From JBBIJR01 sp037445875 (GTDB lineage Bacteria > CLD3 > SB21): a stretch of DNA of 58,827 nt. Location of the stretch: positions 1 through 58,827 of the forward strand of contig JBBIJR010000011.1 of the NCBI GenBank assembly GCA_037445875.1. Direction: 5' to 3'. Numbering within the stretch: the stretch's first letter is position 1; the number at the start of each line of letters is the position of its first letter. Positions 24,891 to 34,528 of this stretch are shown one piece after another. The notes under the pieces are model-generated. The model saw nothing but the letters and a program-made list of their open reading frames with translations, did no database searches and was not told where the DNA came from. The position numbers and the translations under genes are program-made.

Positions 24891-26363
24891 ATGCCGGTGA
24901 ATAAAGAGCACCGTTCTGTCCTTCTCATTCTCGCGGACGGAGCGTCGTGTGACGCTTTCGAACAGCTGCTTTCCGTAGACCGGTTACCGGCCATTCGGAA
25001 GCACGTGATCGAACGCGGCGGTTACGCGCGGATGACGACGGCGTTCACCTCCACGACGGGACCGGCGTACCTGCCGTTTCTCACCGGCTGTTTCCCGGGC
25101 ACGGCCGACATTCCGGGCATACGGTGGTTCGACCGAAAGGCGTTTGACGAGGGACCGTTCTGGAGTCCGCACCGGTTTCGAAGTTACTGCGGATGGGAGG
25201 CGCCGTTCTTTGATCGCGACCTGCACGCGGACGTGCGAACGATGTTCGAGCTCGTGCCCGACTCCGTCAACGTCCTCGGACCCGTCACGCGCGGGCTGGG
25301 GAGCGGCAGGAATCTGCGGTTCCGCACGGGAGGCCTTTTACTCGCGCTGGCCCATGCCTTCGGATGGTATGAACCGCTCGACCGAATGGGGGCTCAGGCG
25401 CTGCTGCAGAATCTTTCGCGTTCCGCAGCGTTTCGATTCGTGGTGCTGCCCGCCATCGACGGCATCAGCCACAACACCGCTCCGTCGCACGGACGCACCC
25501 TGCGCGCCTACCAACATCTCGATCGTACCGTCGAGCGAGTGGCGGCTGCTCTACAGGAACAGGGGACATACGATTGCACGGCGATCCTGGTCTGCAGCGA
25601 TCACGGACTTTCGCCGACGCACACGCACTACGACGTCGCAAAGTTCCTGCGAAAGGAGATGCGTTTATCCACCCTTCACTATCCCATGATCTTCAAGCGG
25701 AATCCGAAAGCGTCGGTCCACGTGTCGGGGAATGCGATGGCACACGTCTACTTGAGAAACGGTAGCGATTGGCGGCGGCCGTGTTTCCGCGAGGATATCG
25801 GAGATGTTGTCCCCGATCTCAAGGAGAGACTATTGGACGCGGAGGCTGTGGATATAGCACTCACACGCGACCGGGAAGGATGGATTTGGATCGAAAGTCG
25901 GCGTGGTTGCGGGCGTGTGCGCGAACGCGGTCCGGTGATCGAGTATGAGACGGATGGCGGAGATCCGTTCGGGTACAGTCCCTTACCGAAGATCATGACG
26001 GCGTACGAGGGGCTGGAGCGTACATTCGATACGGATTACCCCGACGGACCGGTGCAGGCGGCACAGATTTTTCGTTCACGCCGATGCGGCGACCTCGTCT
26101 TGTCGGCAAGACCCGGATATGATTTCCGCGAGCGGTGGGAATTTCCCGAGCACCGTAGTTCGCACGGCTCCCTTCACCGCCTCCACATGATGACGCCGTT
26201 CGCGTGCAGTTTTCCGTTTGAACAGCGAGCCCTTCGCAGCGTCGATGTATTTCCGTCGATGCTGGCCTGGCTGGGCCGCCCGCTGCCGGAACGTCTCGAC
26301 GGGATGACCTTTATGGAGCTTGCTGCTTCCTTCCGGAGAGCCGCTGCTGGGCCAGGTATCTGA
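24891..26363 (+). CDS. Alkaline-phosphatase-superfamily phosphodiesterase-like protein
   Basis: This 490-residue protein has the metal site of type I phosphodiesterase/alkaline phosphatase-like enzymes. LLILADGAS gives the first Asp, the TTAFTSTTGPAYLPF segment holds the likely Thr nucleophile, and VLPAIDGISHNTAP and VCSDHGLS supply later Asp and His ligands. No signal peptide is evident, so it is probably cytoplasmic. ATG 24891 is preferred over TTG 24888. Its last 53 bp overlap the convergent TPR gene. Substrate unknown. Confidence 0.78.
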   Translation: MPVNKEHRSVLLILADGASCDAFEQLLSVDRLPAIRKHVIERGGYARMTTAFTSTTGPAYLPFLTGCFPGTADIPGIRWFDRKAFDEGPFWSPHRFRSYCGWEAPFFDRDLHADVRTMFELVPDSVNVLGPVTRGLGSGRNLRFRTGGLLLALAHAFGWYEPLDRMGAQALLQNLSRSAAFRFVVLPAIDGISHNTAPSHGRTLRAYQHLDRTVERVAAALQEQGTYDCTAILVCSDHGLSPTHTHYDVAKFLRKEMRLSTLHYPMIFKRNPKASVHVSGNAMAHVYLRNGSDWRRPCFREDIGDVVPDLKERLLDAEAVDIALTRDREGWIWIESRRGCGRVRERGPVIEYETDGGDPFGYSPLPKIMTAYEGLERTFDTDYPDGPVQAAQIFRSRRCGDLVLSARPGYDFRERWEFPEHRSSHGSLHRLHMMTPFACSFPFEQRALRSVDVFPSMLAWLGRPLPERLDGMTFMELAASFRRAAAGPGI

Positions 26364-27849
26364 TCCGCGTGGATCCGTCGTACCCGTCCAGCTTCAGAAT
26401 CGCGGCCAATTCTTTCTCCTCCTCCGCGGGCCGCTTCAATTCCCGATAACACCGAGCCAGGTCGAGACGGGCTTTCGGCTCGAGCCACTGCTCGTCCCGC
26501 GCGAGATCGATCGTACGCAAGGCTTGCTGGAGAGAATCGAGCGCTTGAGCGTACGATCCGTCCTTCATAAGGGCACGACTGACATAATAGTAGAGCTGGG
26601 GTATGAACTTCGTATGTCCCCGGTCCGAGCGTGCGAGATGGAGCAGGACGACCAGAGAGTCGCGTCCGGATTTTGGAAGGCCCGTCAGGATCCGATCCCG
26701 GGCGGCAATGAAACGGATTTCAAATTCAGATATCGGATACTTGATCCGCCCCTCGCTGGATCGAGCGGCCGGCCCGGATCCATTTTCCAACCGTACGGCC
26801 CTGCGGTACGCCTCAGCGGCTTCTTTTCGGCGGTGGAGGAGTTCCAGCGATTCACCGATCTGAAAGTGCGTGGACGGCGGGACCCAACTGTCGATACTCT
26901 TGAACAGCGGTTGACTCTCCCCGTGCCGGATCGATCGTTCGTAATGCCGAATAGCGTCATCGTACCGACCGTTCAGTGCAGCCAAGCGACCCAGATAATG
27001 TTCGGCAAGCATCGCCGCGCGAGGAAAGTCCGAAGCGTGTCCGATCGCACTCTGAAAAACCGCTTCGGCTTCGGCAAATTCCTCCAGCAGATAGTGAGCC
27101 ACTCCCCGTTGATTGATCAGGTACGGGTTCTCCGGAAATCGTTCGGCCAGGTCTGTGAACAGCGCGAGCGCATCCTCATAACGCCCGACCTCGAGATAGA
27201 TATTGGCGAGGAGGAACTGGGCCTCGAGCCGGCCGAGGCGTCCGTAGCGATAGGCCTCTTCGAGCAGGCGGATGCCCCTGTCCCGGTCTCCGCCAAGACC
27301 GAGCAACCCTGCCAGCACGTCCACCACCGCAGGAAGACTGGCCGCGTAGTACAGATACACCCCGATGCTCAGTTTGGCATCGTGACAGGCACTGTCCGCC
27401 TTGAGCACATCTTCGTGCAGGTTTCTCGATTTACGCGCATTGAGGAATGCTTTGGTCCACTCGTTCTGGACGCCATAGTACCGCCCGAGATTTCCATAGA
27501 TCGCCCCTTCGTAGAATCGGGCGTCCCTCTCGCCGCCCGGCTTTTGGCGCAGTGCCTCCGCCACCAGCAGGGCCTTATCGTTCCATGCCAGGAACTTCTC
27601 TTCCGGCATGTCCGTCCGGTGGCCGGAGATGATCTGGTAGAAGTACGATCCGCCTTTGAAGAAATAGCCCTGAGGATGTTCCGGATACAGCGTAATCAGC
27701 GAATCGAAACAAGCGTCCGCCCGGTCGAATCGCAGATGGTACATTTCGGCCACGCCGCGCAGGATAAGGGACTCGGCTTGTGGGTCGGCGGCGTACATCG
27801 CGTGCGTCACGATCATGGAGACGGTCAGTATGAAGAAGAGCCGCCGCAT
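26311..27849 (-). CDS. Exported TPR-repeat protein
   Basis: This 512-residue protein has a signal peptide (LFFILTVSMIVTHAMYA) and many helical repeats of TPR type. Examples are FDRADACFDSLITLYPEHPQ, GRYEDALALFTDLAERFPEN and GRYDDAIRHYERSIRHGES. It is likely periplasmic. It follows the Omp85 gene by 3 bp, suggesting a joint envelope role. Its 3' end overlaps the convergent phosphodiesterase gene by 53 bp. Confidence 0.8.
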   Translation of the reverse strand: MRRLFFILTVSMIVTHAMYAADPQAESLILRGVAEMYHLRFDRADACFDSLITLYPEHPQGYFFKGGSYFYQIISGHRTDMPEEKFLAWNDKALLVAEALRQKPGGERDARFYEGAIYGNLGRYYGVQNEWTKAFLNARKSRNLHEDVLKADSACHDAKLSIGVYLYYAASLPAVVDVLAGLLGLGGDRDRGIRLLEEAYRYGRLGRLEAQFLLANIYLEVGRYEDALALFTDLAERFPENPYLINQRGVAHYLLEEFAEAEAVFQSAIGHASDFPRAAMLAEHYLGRLAALNGRYDDAIRHYERSIRHGESQPLFKSIDSWVPPSTHFQIGESLELLHRRKEAAEAYRRAVRLENGSGPAARSSEGRIKYPISEFEIRFIAARDRILTGLPKSGRDSLVVLLHLARSDRGHTKFIPQLYYYVSRALMKDGSYAQALDSLQQALRTIDLARDEQWLEPKARLDLARCYRELKRPAEEEKELAAILKLDGYDGSTRIRYLAQQRLSGRKQQAP

Positions 27850-27852
27850 GGC

Positions 27853-29691
27853 TCAGAACTGGCCTGTGATTCCGAAATGCACTTTGCCGTTGGAGAAGGA
27901 GTCGTCCTTGCCCAACCCGTAATCCAGTGCGAACAGGCCCAGCCGCGTTCGGTACCGGATACCGAACCCGTAACCGACGGGCCAGCCGTCCTCGCGTACG
28001 ATGCGGGTCCGGTCGTCCGGACCGTAGTTCTTGCGGAAGTAATACCCGACGTCGAGAAACACGAACAACCGCGACGCGCGCGAGGTGAGCCACCGCACTT
28101 CGAAATTGTTCCACCCGACGCGTGTGCCGTTCAGAATGTCCTGATTGTATCCGCGCACGCTGTTGAGGCCTCCGAAGATGAAATGCTCGCTGTACGGGAC
28201 CACGGCTTGCGGAGACTTGTACACCCCCGCATGGCATGCGTCGAACAGGACGAGGGTCCGCGTGAGGGGATACAGGTATTCGAGATCCATGAGCAGACGC
28301 TGCGTCGCGATGCGTTGATCGACGGAACGTCCGATCCGGGGGACGCTCGCGATGTACAGCGTGTCGGGACCGTCCGGATTCTCCGAGAAGAACGATTCAT
28401 CCTTTCGTCCGTATTCGACGGAGGCGCGATAGAACACCCCCCGGCGCGGGTTGAGCCGATCGTCCCGGGTGTCGTACGAGACGCCGGCGTACACGCTCAG
28501 AAACCTAGCCGACGGGATATTAAAGAGAAATCCGTTGACGTCGCCCGCGGGATCGACCGTTTTTCGACGTCCGCCCCAGAGCACCTGCCAGAGGGTCCCG
28601 ATCCAGACGCTGCCGTCCAGGGAGAATTGACGCTCAACGTAGATTGTGTCCTGCACCAACTGCTTCAGCGAACCGCCCGCATGGACGGGATAACCCAACA
28701 CCCACGGTTCCATATATGCTAGCACGAATTCCTGCGTGTAGCGCGTCCTCTTCTGCCATCGCACATCGAGCGTGCGCGCCGTACCGAACAGATTCTGGAA
28801 TGACAGATGGATCAGACCGGTAAAGTATCCTCTTTCATCGGTGTTCGGCCGTTTCGGGACATAGCCCGCGATGCCGTCGATCCTGTTGGCTTCACCTTCC
28901 TGGACGTCGACGCGCAGTCCGTAGGAACTGTCCCCGTAGAACACGATCTGCGGTTCGCGCACGTCATCCAGAAAGGGCAGCCGCTTCAGGCGGTTGATGC
29001 CGTCGTCCACGCGGTCCTGTCGGTACCATCCGGGTAGAACAAGTCTCATTTCCCGCGCAAGCACGTCGGAGCGCGTCGTCCGGTTGCCCGTGATCTCGAT
29101 CTCTCTCACCCATGCGGCGGGCCCTTCGCTCACCGCAACGTCGAGGTCTATCCTGGGACGGCCGTCGTCCTCGAGCAGTGTCGCCCTCCGGACCACGAGT
29201 CGGGCAAACGGACGCCCGACGTTCTCGTACGCCTCGAGTATGCGGTCGAGATCGGATTCCAGGACGCCCGGATCGAATACTCGGCCCTCAGAAAGGTTCA
29301 TGAGCTCCCGCAGGCCTTCTTCGTTCAACGTTGCCATACCCGTCAACCGGACCGTGCCGACCTCCACCGGCCGGTTCTCCGTGAGAAACAGGTGAAGGTC
29401 CACGAACGCACTGTCCATGGAATAGACCTCTGCGGTGGAATCCACGGTTGCCAGGTAGTAATGAACGGCTTGATAAGAGACAAGCACGCGCATCACGTCG
29501 TTGTCCCACAGTTGCCTGTCGAACGGAGCTCGTGCGCGCGTTTGAAAACCGTCCAGGAGTTTGCGGGTGGTGAGTTTCTTGTTCCCGTGCACGGAGATCT
29601 TTCGCACGGAAGCGGCCTGCGGCACGACAGGACTGGCCGAGGCCAGCATCGCAAGGAGAAGCAACAACATGTTCCTCCGGTGGAGTCTCAA
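27853..29691 (-). CDS. Omp85/BamA-TamA-family outer-membrane protein
   Basis: This 612-residue protein has a signal peptide (LLLLLAMLASASPVVPQ), POTRA-like domains (SVRKISVHGNKKLT, VGTVRLTGMATLNEE, VREIEITGNRTTRS) and a C-terminal 16-stranded-type barrel. The lid-lock motif is NSVRGYN, and the protein ends in KVHFGITGQF with terminal Phe. The Omp85 family inserts or secretes outer-membrane proteins. The TTG start at 29691 overlaps the YigZ stop (TTGA); ATG 29670 is an alternative. No BamA partners are adjacent. Confidence 0.85.
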   Translation of the reverse strand: MRLHRRNMLLLLLAMLASASPVVPQAASVRKISVHGNKKLTTRKLLDGFQTRARAPFDRQLWDNDVMRVLVSYQAVHYYLATVDSTAEVYSMDSAFVDLHLFLTENRPVEVGTVRLTGMATLNEEGLRELMNLSEGRVFDPGVLESDLDRILEAYENVGRPFARLVVRRATLLEDDGRPRIDLDVAVSEGPAAWVREIEITGNRTTRSDVLAREMRLVLPGWYRQDRVDDGINRLKRLPFLDDVREPQIVFYGDSSYGLRVDVQEGEANRIDGIAGYVPKRPNTDERGYFTGLIHLSFQNLFGTARTLDVRWQKRTRYTQEFVLAYMEPWVLGYPVHAGGSLKQLVQDTIYVERQFSLDGSVWIGTLWQVLWGGRRKTVDPAGDVNGFLFNIPSARFLSVYAGVSYDTRDDRLNPRRGVFYRASVEYGRKDESFFSENPDGPDTLYIASVPRIGRSVDQRIATQRLLMDLEYLYPLTRTLVLFDACHAGVYKSPQAVVPYSEHFIFGGLNSVRGYNQDILNGTRVGWNNFEVRWLTSRASRLFVFLDVGYYFRKNYGPDDRTRIVREDGWPVGYGFGIRYRTRLGLFALDYGLGKDDSFSNGKVHFGITGQF

Positions 29692-30308
29692 GAGAGGACC
29701 GGCTCGCTCAGGATGTGTGCCTTACCGCGGGTGGCATCCACGACTTTCTCGCGGAAGGAAGCGACTTCGCGCAGGCGAATGTCCACCCGGATTCGGGTTT
29801 CGGCATCGTATTGCGTGTCGAGGATCCGGCCCTGTGCCTGGCCGATCAAGCGCATCAGCGCGCTTGTGGCGTCATACGGAAATCGGATCTCGATGGTTTG
29901 ATAAAGGACCCTGGTCTCGACCCGGCAGCGGTCAAGTACGGCGGAGGCCGCATCCGCATAGGCTCGTGCCAGGCCGCCGGTTCCCAGTTTGGTACCGCCG
30001 AAGTACCGGATGACCACCACGACCAGATCCGTCAGGCCGCGCCCGCATAAGGCCTGGAAGATCGGCTTGCCGGCCGTTCCGGAGGGTTCACCGTCGTCGT
30101 GGTAGCGGTAGATCGCGCGATCTCCGACACCGGTCCGGTAGGCGAAGCAGTGGTGCGAAGCGTCGTGGTACTTTTTCGACCGGTCGTGAACAAAACGCTC
30201 GGCTTCTTCCGGGGAGGGAACCGGAGAGACCTCCGCCAGAAACGTCGATCCCCGCACCTTCATCGAAGCCGCGCACAGGCCGTGTATCGTCAGGTATTCG
30301 TCGGTCAT
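29688..30308 (-). CDS. YigZ/IMPACT-family protein
   Basis: This 206-residue protein shows the UPF0029/IMPACT signature: AYRTGVGDRAIYRYHDDGEP, GTAGKPIFQAL and VVVIRYFGGTKLGTGGLARA. A C-terminal DUF1949 ferredoxin-like domain follows. Bacterial YigZ is linked to translation or proline dipeptide handling, but its reaction is not settled. ATG 30308 overlaps the stop of the LOG gene (ATGA), and its own stop overlaps the Omp85 start. Confidence 0.9.
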   Translation of the reverse strand: MTDEYLTIHGLCAASMKVRGSTFLAEVSPVPSPEEAERFVHDRSKKYHDASHHCFAYRTGVGDRAIYRYHDDGEPSGTAGKPIFQALCGRGLTDLVVVVIRYFGGTKLGTGGLARAYADAASAVLDRCRVETRVLYQTIEIRFPYDATSALMRLIGQAQGRILDTQYDAETRIRVDIRLREVASFREKVVDATRGKAHILSEPVLS

Positions 30309-31216
30309 TTCTTCAGGTAATGTTTGGTCAGGCCTTTGCGGAGGAAGTCGAACGCCGCCTCCGGCGTGTCCGCGAAATGGAACAGATCGAGGTCTTTCCG
30401 GCTGATGACCTGATGGCGTACCATGGACTCGAAATCCAGCACCTCCTGCCAGAACTCGGTTCCGTAGATCACGATCGACAGCGGCTTGGCGATCTTGCGG
30501 TTCTGCACCAGCGTGAGAATCTCGAACAGTTCGTCCAGCGTACCGAAGCCGCCGGGGAAAATGACCAGGGCCTTGGCGAGATAGGCAAACCAGAATTTGC
30601 GCATGAAGAAATAGTGAAACTCGAACGACAATTCGGGCCGGACGTACGGATTGGGTTCCTGTTCGAACGGCAGGCTGATATTCAGGCCTATGGAGTCGCC
30701 GCCTGCATTTCGGGCACCGCGGTTGGCCGCCTCCATCAGGCCCGGCCCCCCTCCACAGCAGATAATGAAACGCTTTCCGTCCGCAAGCGTTCGGGACCAA
30801 CGCGTGAGCATGAACGCCAGTTCGACCGCATCGGAATAGTACTTGGACATATCCAGCCGCATGCTGGCGGCTTCGAGTTCTTCGAGCAGGGCCGCAGAGG
30901 GCCGACGGGCTTTCCGAACCTTGCGCTGCAGAGCGACAAAATCCTTTCGCGCGTCGCCCGGCGTGGGCGTTCGGGCGGAGCCGAAGAACACGATAGTGTC
31001 CCGGACACCGTTGCGCCGGAAACGGTGTGCGGGTTCCAGGAACTCCGAAAGCATTCTGATCAAACGCGCATCCGGGCTGTGGAGAAATTCGAGATTCTCA
31101 TAGGCCTTGACAGGACCTCGGGCAACTCGTCCTTTTCGTCGCAATGCGTGCATTCCCTTCATGGTCGTCGTTGACAATCGACGGGTGATTCCGTAGCTTT
31201 CGAAAAATCTAACCAT
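30305..31216 (-). CDS. LOG-family (TIGR00730-like) nucleosidase
   Basis: This 303-residue protein has the LOG/lysine-decarboxylase-like fold. ICCGGGPGLMEAANRGA and LVIFPGGFGTLDELFEILTL hold the PGGxGT nucleotide-phosphate site. Family members cleave nucleoside 5'-monophosphates such as cytokinin ribotides. The N-terminal ~85 residues extend the core. ATG 31216 keeps it clear of the divergent gene at 31235; an ATG at 31252 would overlap it. Confidence 0.85.
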   Translation of the reverse strand: MVRFFESYGITRRLSTTTMKGMHALRRKGRVARGPVKAYENLEFLHSPDARLIRMLSEFLEPAHRFRRNGVRDTIVFFGSARTPTPGDARKDFVALQRKVRKARRPSAALLEELEAASMRLDMSKYYSDAVELAFMLTRWSRTLADGKRFIICCGGGPGLMEAANRGARNAGGDSIGLNISLPFEQEPNPYVRPELSFEFHYFFMRKFWFAYLAKALVIFPGGFGTLDELFEILTLVQNRKIAKPLSIVIYGTEFWQEVLDFESMVRHQVISRKDLDLFHFADTPEAAFDFLRKGLTKHYLKK

Positions 31217-31234
31217 ACCCCTCAAGTTTGTCAA

Positions 31235-31831
31235 TTGGTTTCCCGAAGTCATACACCCGTTGTGGGCCCGTCGGTCCCGAGGCGCGGCGGTCTGTTCTCC
31301 CGTGCACTGGGCAGGTGGGTTCTTCGTTTGTTCGGTTGGCGGATCGTCGGTGACGTGCCGGACCGAAGCCGGTTTGTGGTGATTGCGGCGCCGCACACGT
31401 CGAATTGGGATTTCGTCTTCGGCATTGCCGCCAAACTCGTCCTCGCCGTGGATGCGCGATGGCTCGGAAAGGACAAGTTGTTCCGTTGGCCGTTCAGCCG
31501 GTTCATGCGCTGGCTGGGGGGCACGCCCGTGGACCGATTTTCCCCTCACGGTGTGGTGGGACAGACCGTCGAACTATTCAAACGCACCGAGCGCCTGATC
31601 ATTGGTATGTCGCCGGAAGGTACGCGGAAGAAGGTCGAAAAATGGAGGACCGGTTTCTACTATATTGCGCTCGGCGCGCAAGTGCCCATCCTGCTGGTCT
31701 ACTTCGACTACCGCCGAAAGGCCATCGGCCTCGGGCCTCTCTTCTTTCCCACCGGTGATGCGGACAAGGACATCGGAGCCATGCGATCGTTTTACCGGGA
31801 CAAGCCCGGAAAATATCCGGACCAGTTCTGA
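31235..31831 (+). CDS. Lysophospholipid acyltransferase-family protein
   Basis: This 198-residue protein has the acyltransferase HX4D motif HTSNWD (His54, Asp59) and the phosphate-binding SPEGTRKK, as in PlsC-type enzymes that acylate lysophosphatidic acid or related lipids. VDRF and WRTGFYYIALG are also typical. The start (TTG 31235) is uncertain; in-frame GTG 31262 is possible. The stop overlaps the MFS start (TGATG). Confidence 0.83.
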   Translation: MVSRSHTPVVGPSVPRRGGLFSRALGRWVLRLFGWRIVGDVPDRSRFVVIAAPHTSNWDFVFGIAAKLVLAVDARWLGKDKLFRWPFSRFMRWLGGTPVDRFSPHGVVGQTVELFKRTERLIIGMSPEGTRKKVEKWRTGFYYIALGAQVPILLVYFDYRRKAIGLGPLFFPTGDADKDIGAMRSFYRDKPGKYPDQF

Positions 31832-33024
31832 TGGGCCTTATCGCCGCCCTGCGGGGATTGCCACGCGAAATCTGGGTGCTTTTTGTTGCGACGCTTGTCA
31901 ACCGCGCGGGAACGATGGCGCTGCCCTTTCTGACGTTGTATTGCACGCAAGGGCTCGACTGGTCTCCGTCTGATGCGGCCGCGGTTTTATTGGCGTATGG
32001 CCTGACGTCCGTAATCACCGCCCTGCCCGCGGGCCGGCTCGTGGACCGCGCGGGCGAACGCACGGTCATGATCGCATCGCTGTTGATCAGCGGGGTTGTA
32101 CTGGCGCTGTATCCCGGCCTGGACAGTCTGGAGAGCGTGATGGCCGCCACGATCGTTTGGTCTGCGGTTAACGAAGCGTTTCGTCCTGCCAGCATGGCGG
32201 TTATTGTAAAGCTGGCTCGGCCGGAACAGTTGAAGACGGCGTTTGCCGTCAATCGCCTGGCGATCAATATGGGCATGAGCGTCGGCCCGGCCGCGGGAGG
32301 TTTTCTGGCGGCTGTATCCTACCCGCTCCTGTTCTGGGTGGACGGCGCCACCTCTCTCGCCGCGGGTGCGATTCTGCTCGCCGCTCCGTGGCATGCCCCG
32401 CGTGATTTGCCTCCGCACCAGGAACAGGTCTCGACGGCCGGCGTATCCCTGCGTGATCCGCTGCTGCGAATGATGATGTTCATGGCGCTGGTGCTGCCGG
32501 TGGTCGTCGTTTTTTTTCAGCACATCGCGAGTATGCCGCTGTTCATTGTGCAGCACTTGCATCATCCCGAATACGTATACGGTATGCTGATTACGGTGAA
32601 CACCGTGCTGATCATTTTGATCGAAGTTCCGCTCAATCACGCGATGGCGCACTGGTCCCACCGTCGCGTGATGATGACGGGGGCCTTCCTTTTTGCAGCC
32701 GGATTCGGCGGGATGGCGTTCGCAAGCGACATCGGTTCACTTGTGGCTACGACCGCGGTATGGACGTTCGGTGAGATGGTATTGCTGCCCTCGATGTCGG
32801 CTTATGTGGGGGAACTGGCGCCGCCGTCGCGGCGGGGAACGTTCATGGGCCTGTACGAGGTGTTGTTCGGCGTCGGCTTTTCTGTCGCGCCGTGGATCGG
32901 CGTAACCCTGCTGGACGATTTCGGCGGAGAAACGTTATGGGGATTCATGTTCCTGATGGGATGTGTTTCGGCGATCGGTATGCGGTTTCTTCGTATGACG
33001 AATACCCGAAGGGAGGAGGAATGA
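31831..33024 (+). CDS. MFS transporter, MdtH-like
   Basis: This 397-residue protein has about 12 membrane helices. The MFS loop motif GRLVDRAGERTVM is present, and the N-terminus has FVATLVNRAGTMALPFLTLY, a pattern of DHA1-type drug/metabolite exporters. The substrate is not predictable. It is coupled to the acyltransferase gene and overlaps the start of the next gene by 4 bases. Confidence 0.83.
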   Translation: MGLIAALRGLPREIWVLFVATLVNRAGTMALPFLTLYCTQGLDWSPSDAAAVLLAYGLTSVITALPAGRLVDRAGERTVMIASLLISGVVLALYPGLDSLESVMAATIVWSAVNEAFRPASMAVIVKLARPEQLKTAFAVNRLAINMGMSVGPAAGGFLAAVSYPLLFWVDGATSLAAGAILLAAPWHAPRDLPPHQEQVSTAGVSLRDPLLRMMMFMALVLPVVVVFFQHIASMPLFIVQHLHHPEYVYGMLITVNTVLIILIEVPLNHAMAHWSHRRVMMTGAFLFAAGFGGMAFASDIGSLVATTAVWTFGEMVLLPSMSAYVGELAPPSRRGTFMGLYEVLFGVGFSVAPWIGVTLLDDFGGETLWGFMFLMGCVSAIGMRFLRMTNTRREEE

Positions 33025-33428
33025 CCAACAGCGCGATCGCCGTGGCGGCCGGCTACGGCGTCTTTGTACTGCTCCGGTTCGCAGGCGGGATAGCGTTCGG
33101 GTTCCTGCCGGGCATCCCGCTCGGTGAACGACTCACGCTGGGAACGATTCTGTCGTGGATGGAGGACTCGGCGGCGGGAGGCGTCGGAGGCTACACCACG
33201 GCGTATCTTTCCCGAGGATCGGAGATCAAACGCGCCATGATCCTGGCAGTCATCATCCTCGTAGTACGCTATGCGATGCTTATCGAACTGCTGCCCTCCA
33301 TGGCAAGGGACTGGGTCGAAGTTGTTTCCATTCTGAATCTCGTTGTATCTCCGTACGTAGGTGCGCGGATCCGCGAGGCCCGGATCAATGACGGTCGTAC
33401 AGCGGGAATCGCTGCGACCTTGTCTTAG
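33021..33428 (+). CDS. Small membrane protein, unknown
   Basis: This 135-residue protein has about three hydrophobic segments (NSAIAVAAGYGVFVLLRFAG, MILAVIILVVRYAMLIELL, VVSILNLVVSPYVGARI) separated by a Gly-rich loop, DSAAGGVGGYTTAYLSRG. No family recognised. GGGAGGAGG precedes ATG 33021, which overlaps the MFS stop, so the two are translationally coupled. Confidence 0.65.
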   Translation: MTNSAIAVAAGYGVFVLLRFAGGIAFGFLPGIPLGERLTLGTILSWMEDSAAGGVGGYTTAYLSRGSEIKRAMILAVIILVVRYAMLIELLPSMARDWVEVVSILNLVVSPYVGARIREARINDGRTAGIAATLS

Positions 33429-33512
33429 GTGTTCGACAGACCGCCGGCTGAGACTGGTTGATCAGGCTCGATCCAACTGACAGTCTGCCACTAACGGGCA
33501 GTACGTGTCGTA

Positions 33513-33561
33513 TCCGGTCGTGGCAGACCCGGCGCTCCAGGGGAGCGCATCTCCGACCGGA
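33513..33561. terminator. Hairpin between convergent genes
   Basis: TCCGGTCG (33513-33520) pairs with CGACCGGA (33554-33561), and inside it GCGCTCC (33532-33538) pairs with GGAGCGC (33542-33548). It lies between convergent genes ending at 33428 and 33582, so it probably terminates one or both. There is no U-tract. Confidence 0.55.
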
Positions 33562-33581
33562 CACCGGCGTCTCGGTGAGTT

Positions 33582-34436
33582 CTAGAACTTGTACAGCAGT
33601 CCCGCGCTCAGCACTTCCTTGAACTGCACCTTTGCTTTCCCGTCATCGGGATCTTTGACATCGTTGTCGTAGACCAGCTGAGAGACGAAGCTTGCGCTGA
33701 TGTACTTGTTGACTTTCATCAGCAGCTGATTATCCCAGATCACATCCACGTGTTTCATGTCTTTATAACCGGAGAAGAGATTGAGTTTTGTCTCGAAGTC
33801 GATCCCTTCCATCAGTGTGCGTTTGTAACCGCTGTTGATCAGCCAGCCAAGCTCGGAACGCGACGACTTTCCGGAGTCGGCGCCGAATGCCCCGGCGTCG
33901 GACAGCGCTTCGTCCAGTACGAACGTCAATTTGCCGGTTACCGGAGAAACGAGCATGAAGAAATGATCGTCGGGTTTGTACTGAGCCCCGATCGCCATCG
34001 TCACGTAGCCGGGAGCCATGAACTCGGATATGCGCGCCCTGGGCGTTTTGCTGTAGTCATAGCCGGGGGCGAACTGGGTCCGAAAGTCCACAAAACCGTT
34101 ATAGCTCCAGTGGCCGATGGCGTCCCTTCCAAACTTGCTGGTGAAAACCATTTTGTCGTCGCTCTTTCGGACGCCCACGTCTCCCTGCTTGACAATGCCG
34201 TATCCCAATTCGAGGCTGTTGTCCCAGGACAGCTTGTTCACCTTGTAGTTGGCAAATAGCGCTGCGAGTCCGTTCAACGCCAGCGAGTTCTCGCCGCCGC
34301 CGGACCAGTTCTTGAGGCCGACCTGGCTGAAGTTCAGGCCCACGGCGCCGCCTCGCTTCCATGGTCCCGAGGTTGTGTCCTGAGCCCAGAGGCCGGTACT
34401 GCATCCGATGCAGAGTAATACCATCCACCGTTTCAT
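33582..34436 (-). CDS. DUF3078-family outer-envelope protein
   Basis: This 284-residue protein has a signal peptide (MVLLCIGCSTGLWAQ), then WKRGGAVGLNFSQVGLKNWS and GGGENSLALNGLAALFANY, the marker of DUF3078, a family common in Bacteroidota. The rest is beta-strand-rich and ends VLSAGLLYKF, like an outer-membrane barrel. Function is unknown. Confidence 0.85.
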   Translation of the reverse strand: MKRWMVLLCIGCSTGLWAQDTTSGPWKRGGAVGLNFSQVGLKNWSGGGENSLALNGLAALFANYKVNKLSWDNSLELGYGIVKQGDVGVRKSDDKMVFTSKFGRDAIGHWSYNGFVDFRTQFAPGYDYSKTPRARISEFMAPGYVTMAIGAQYKPDDHFFMLVSPVTGKLTFVLDEALSDAGAFGADSGKSSRSELGWLINSGYKRTLMEGIDFETKLNLFSGYKDMKHVDVIWDNQLLMKVNKYISASFVSQLVYDNDVKDPDDGKAKVQFKEVLSAGLLYKF

Positions 34437-34528
34437 GATCCCATCTCCTTATCTGACTGCGTGATTAATACCGACGTTTGCGGTGCGAATCGTCCGGCAT
34501 CCTGGCGATGCCGTGGTATGTCGTCCGG

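Noticed and set aside
26320..28722. Long rightward open frame (about 800 codons) across the TPR and Omp85 genes
   Set aside because: The opposite strand encodes TPR and Omp85 proteins with clear signal peptides and domains; the rightward product has no recognisable fold. It is a GC-driven shadow.
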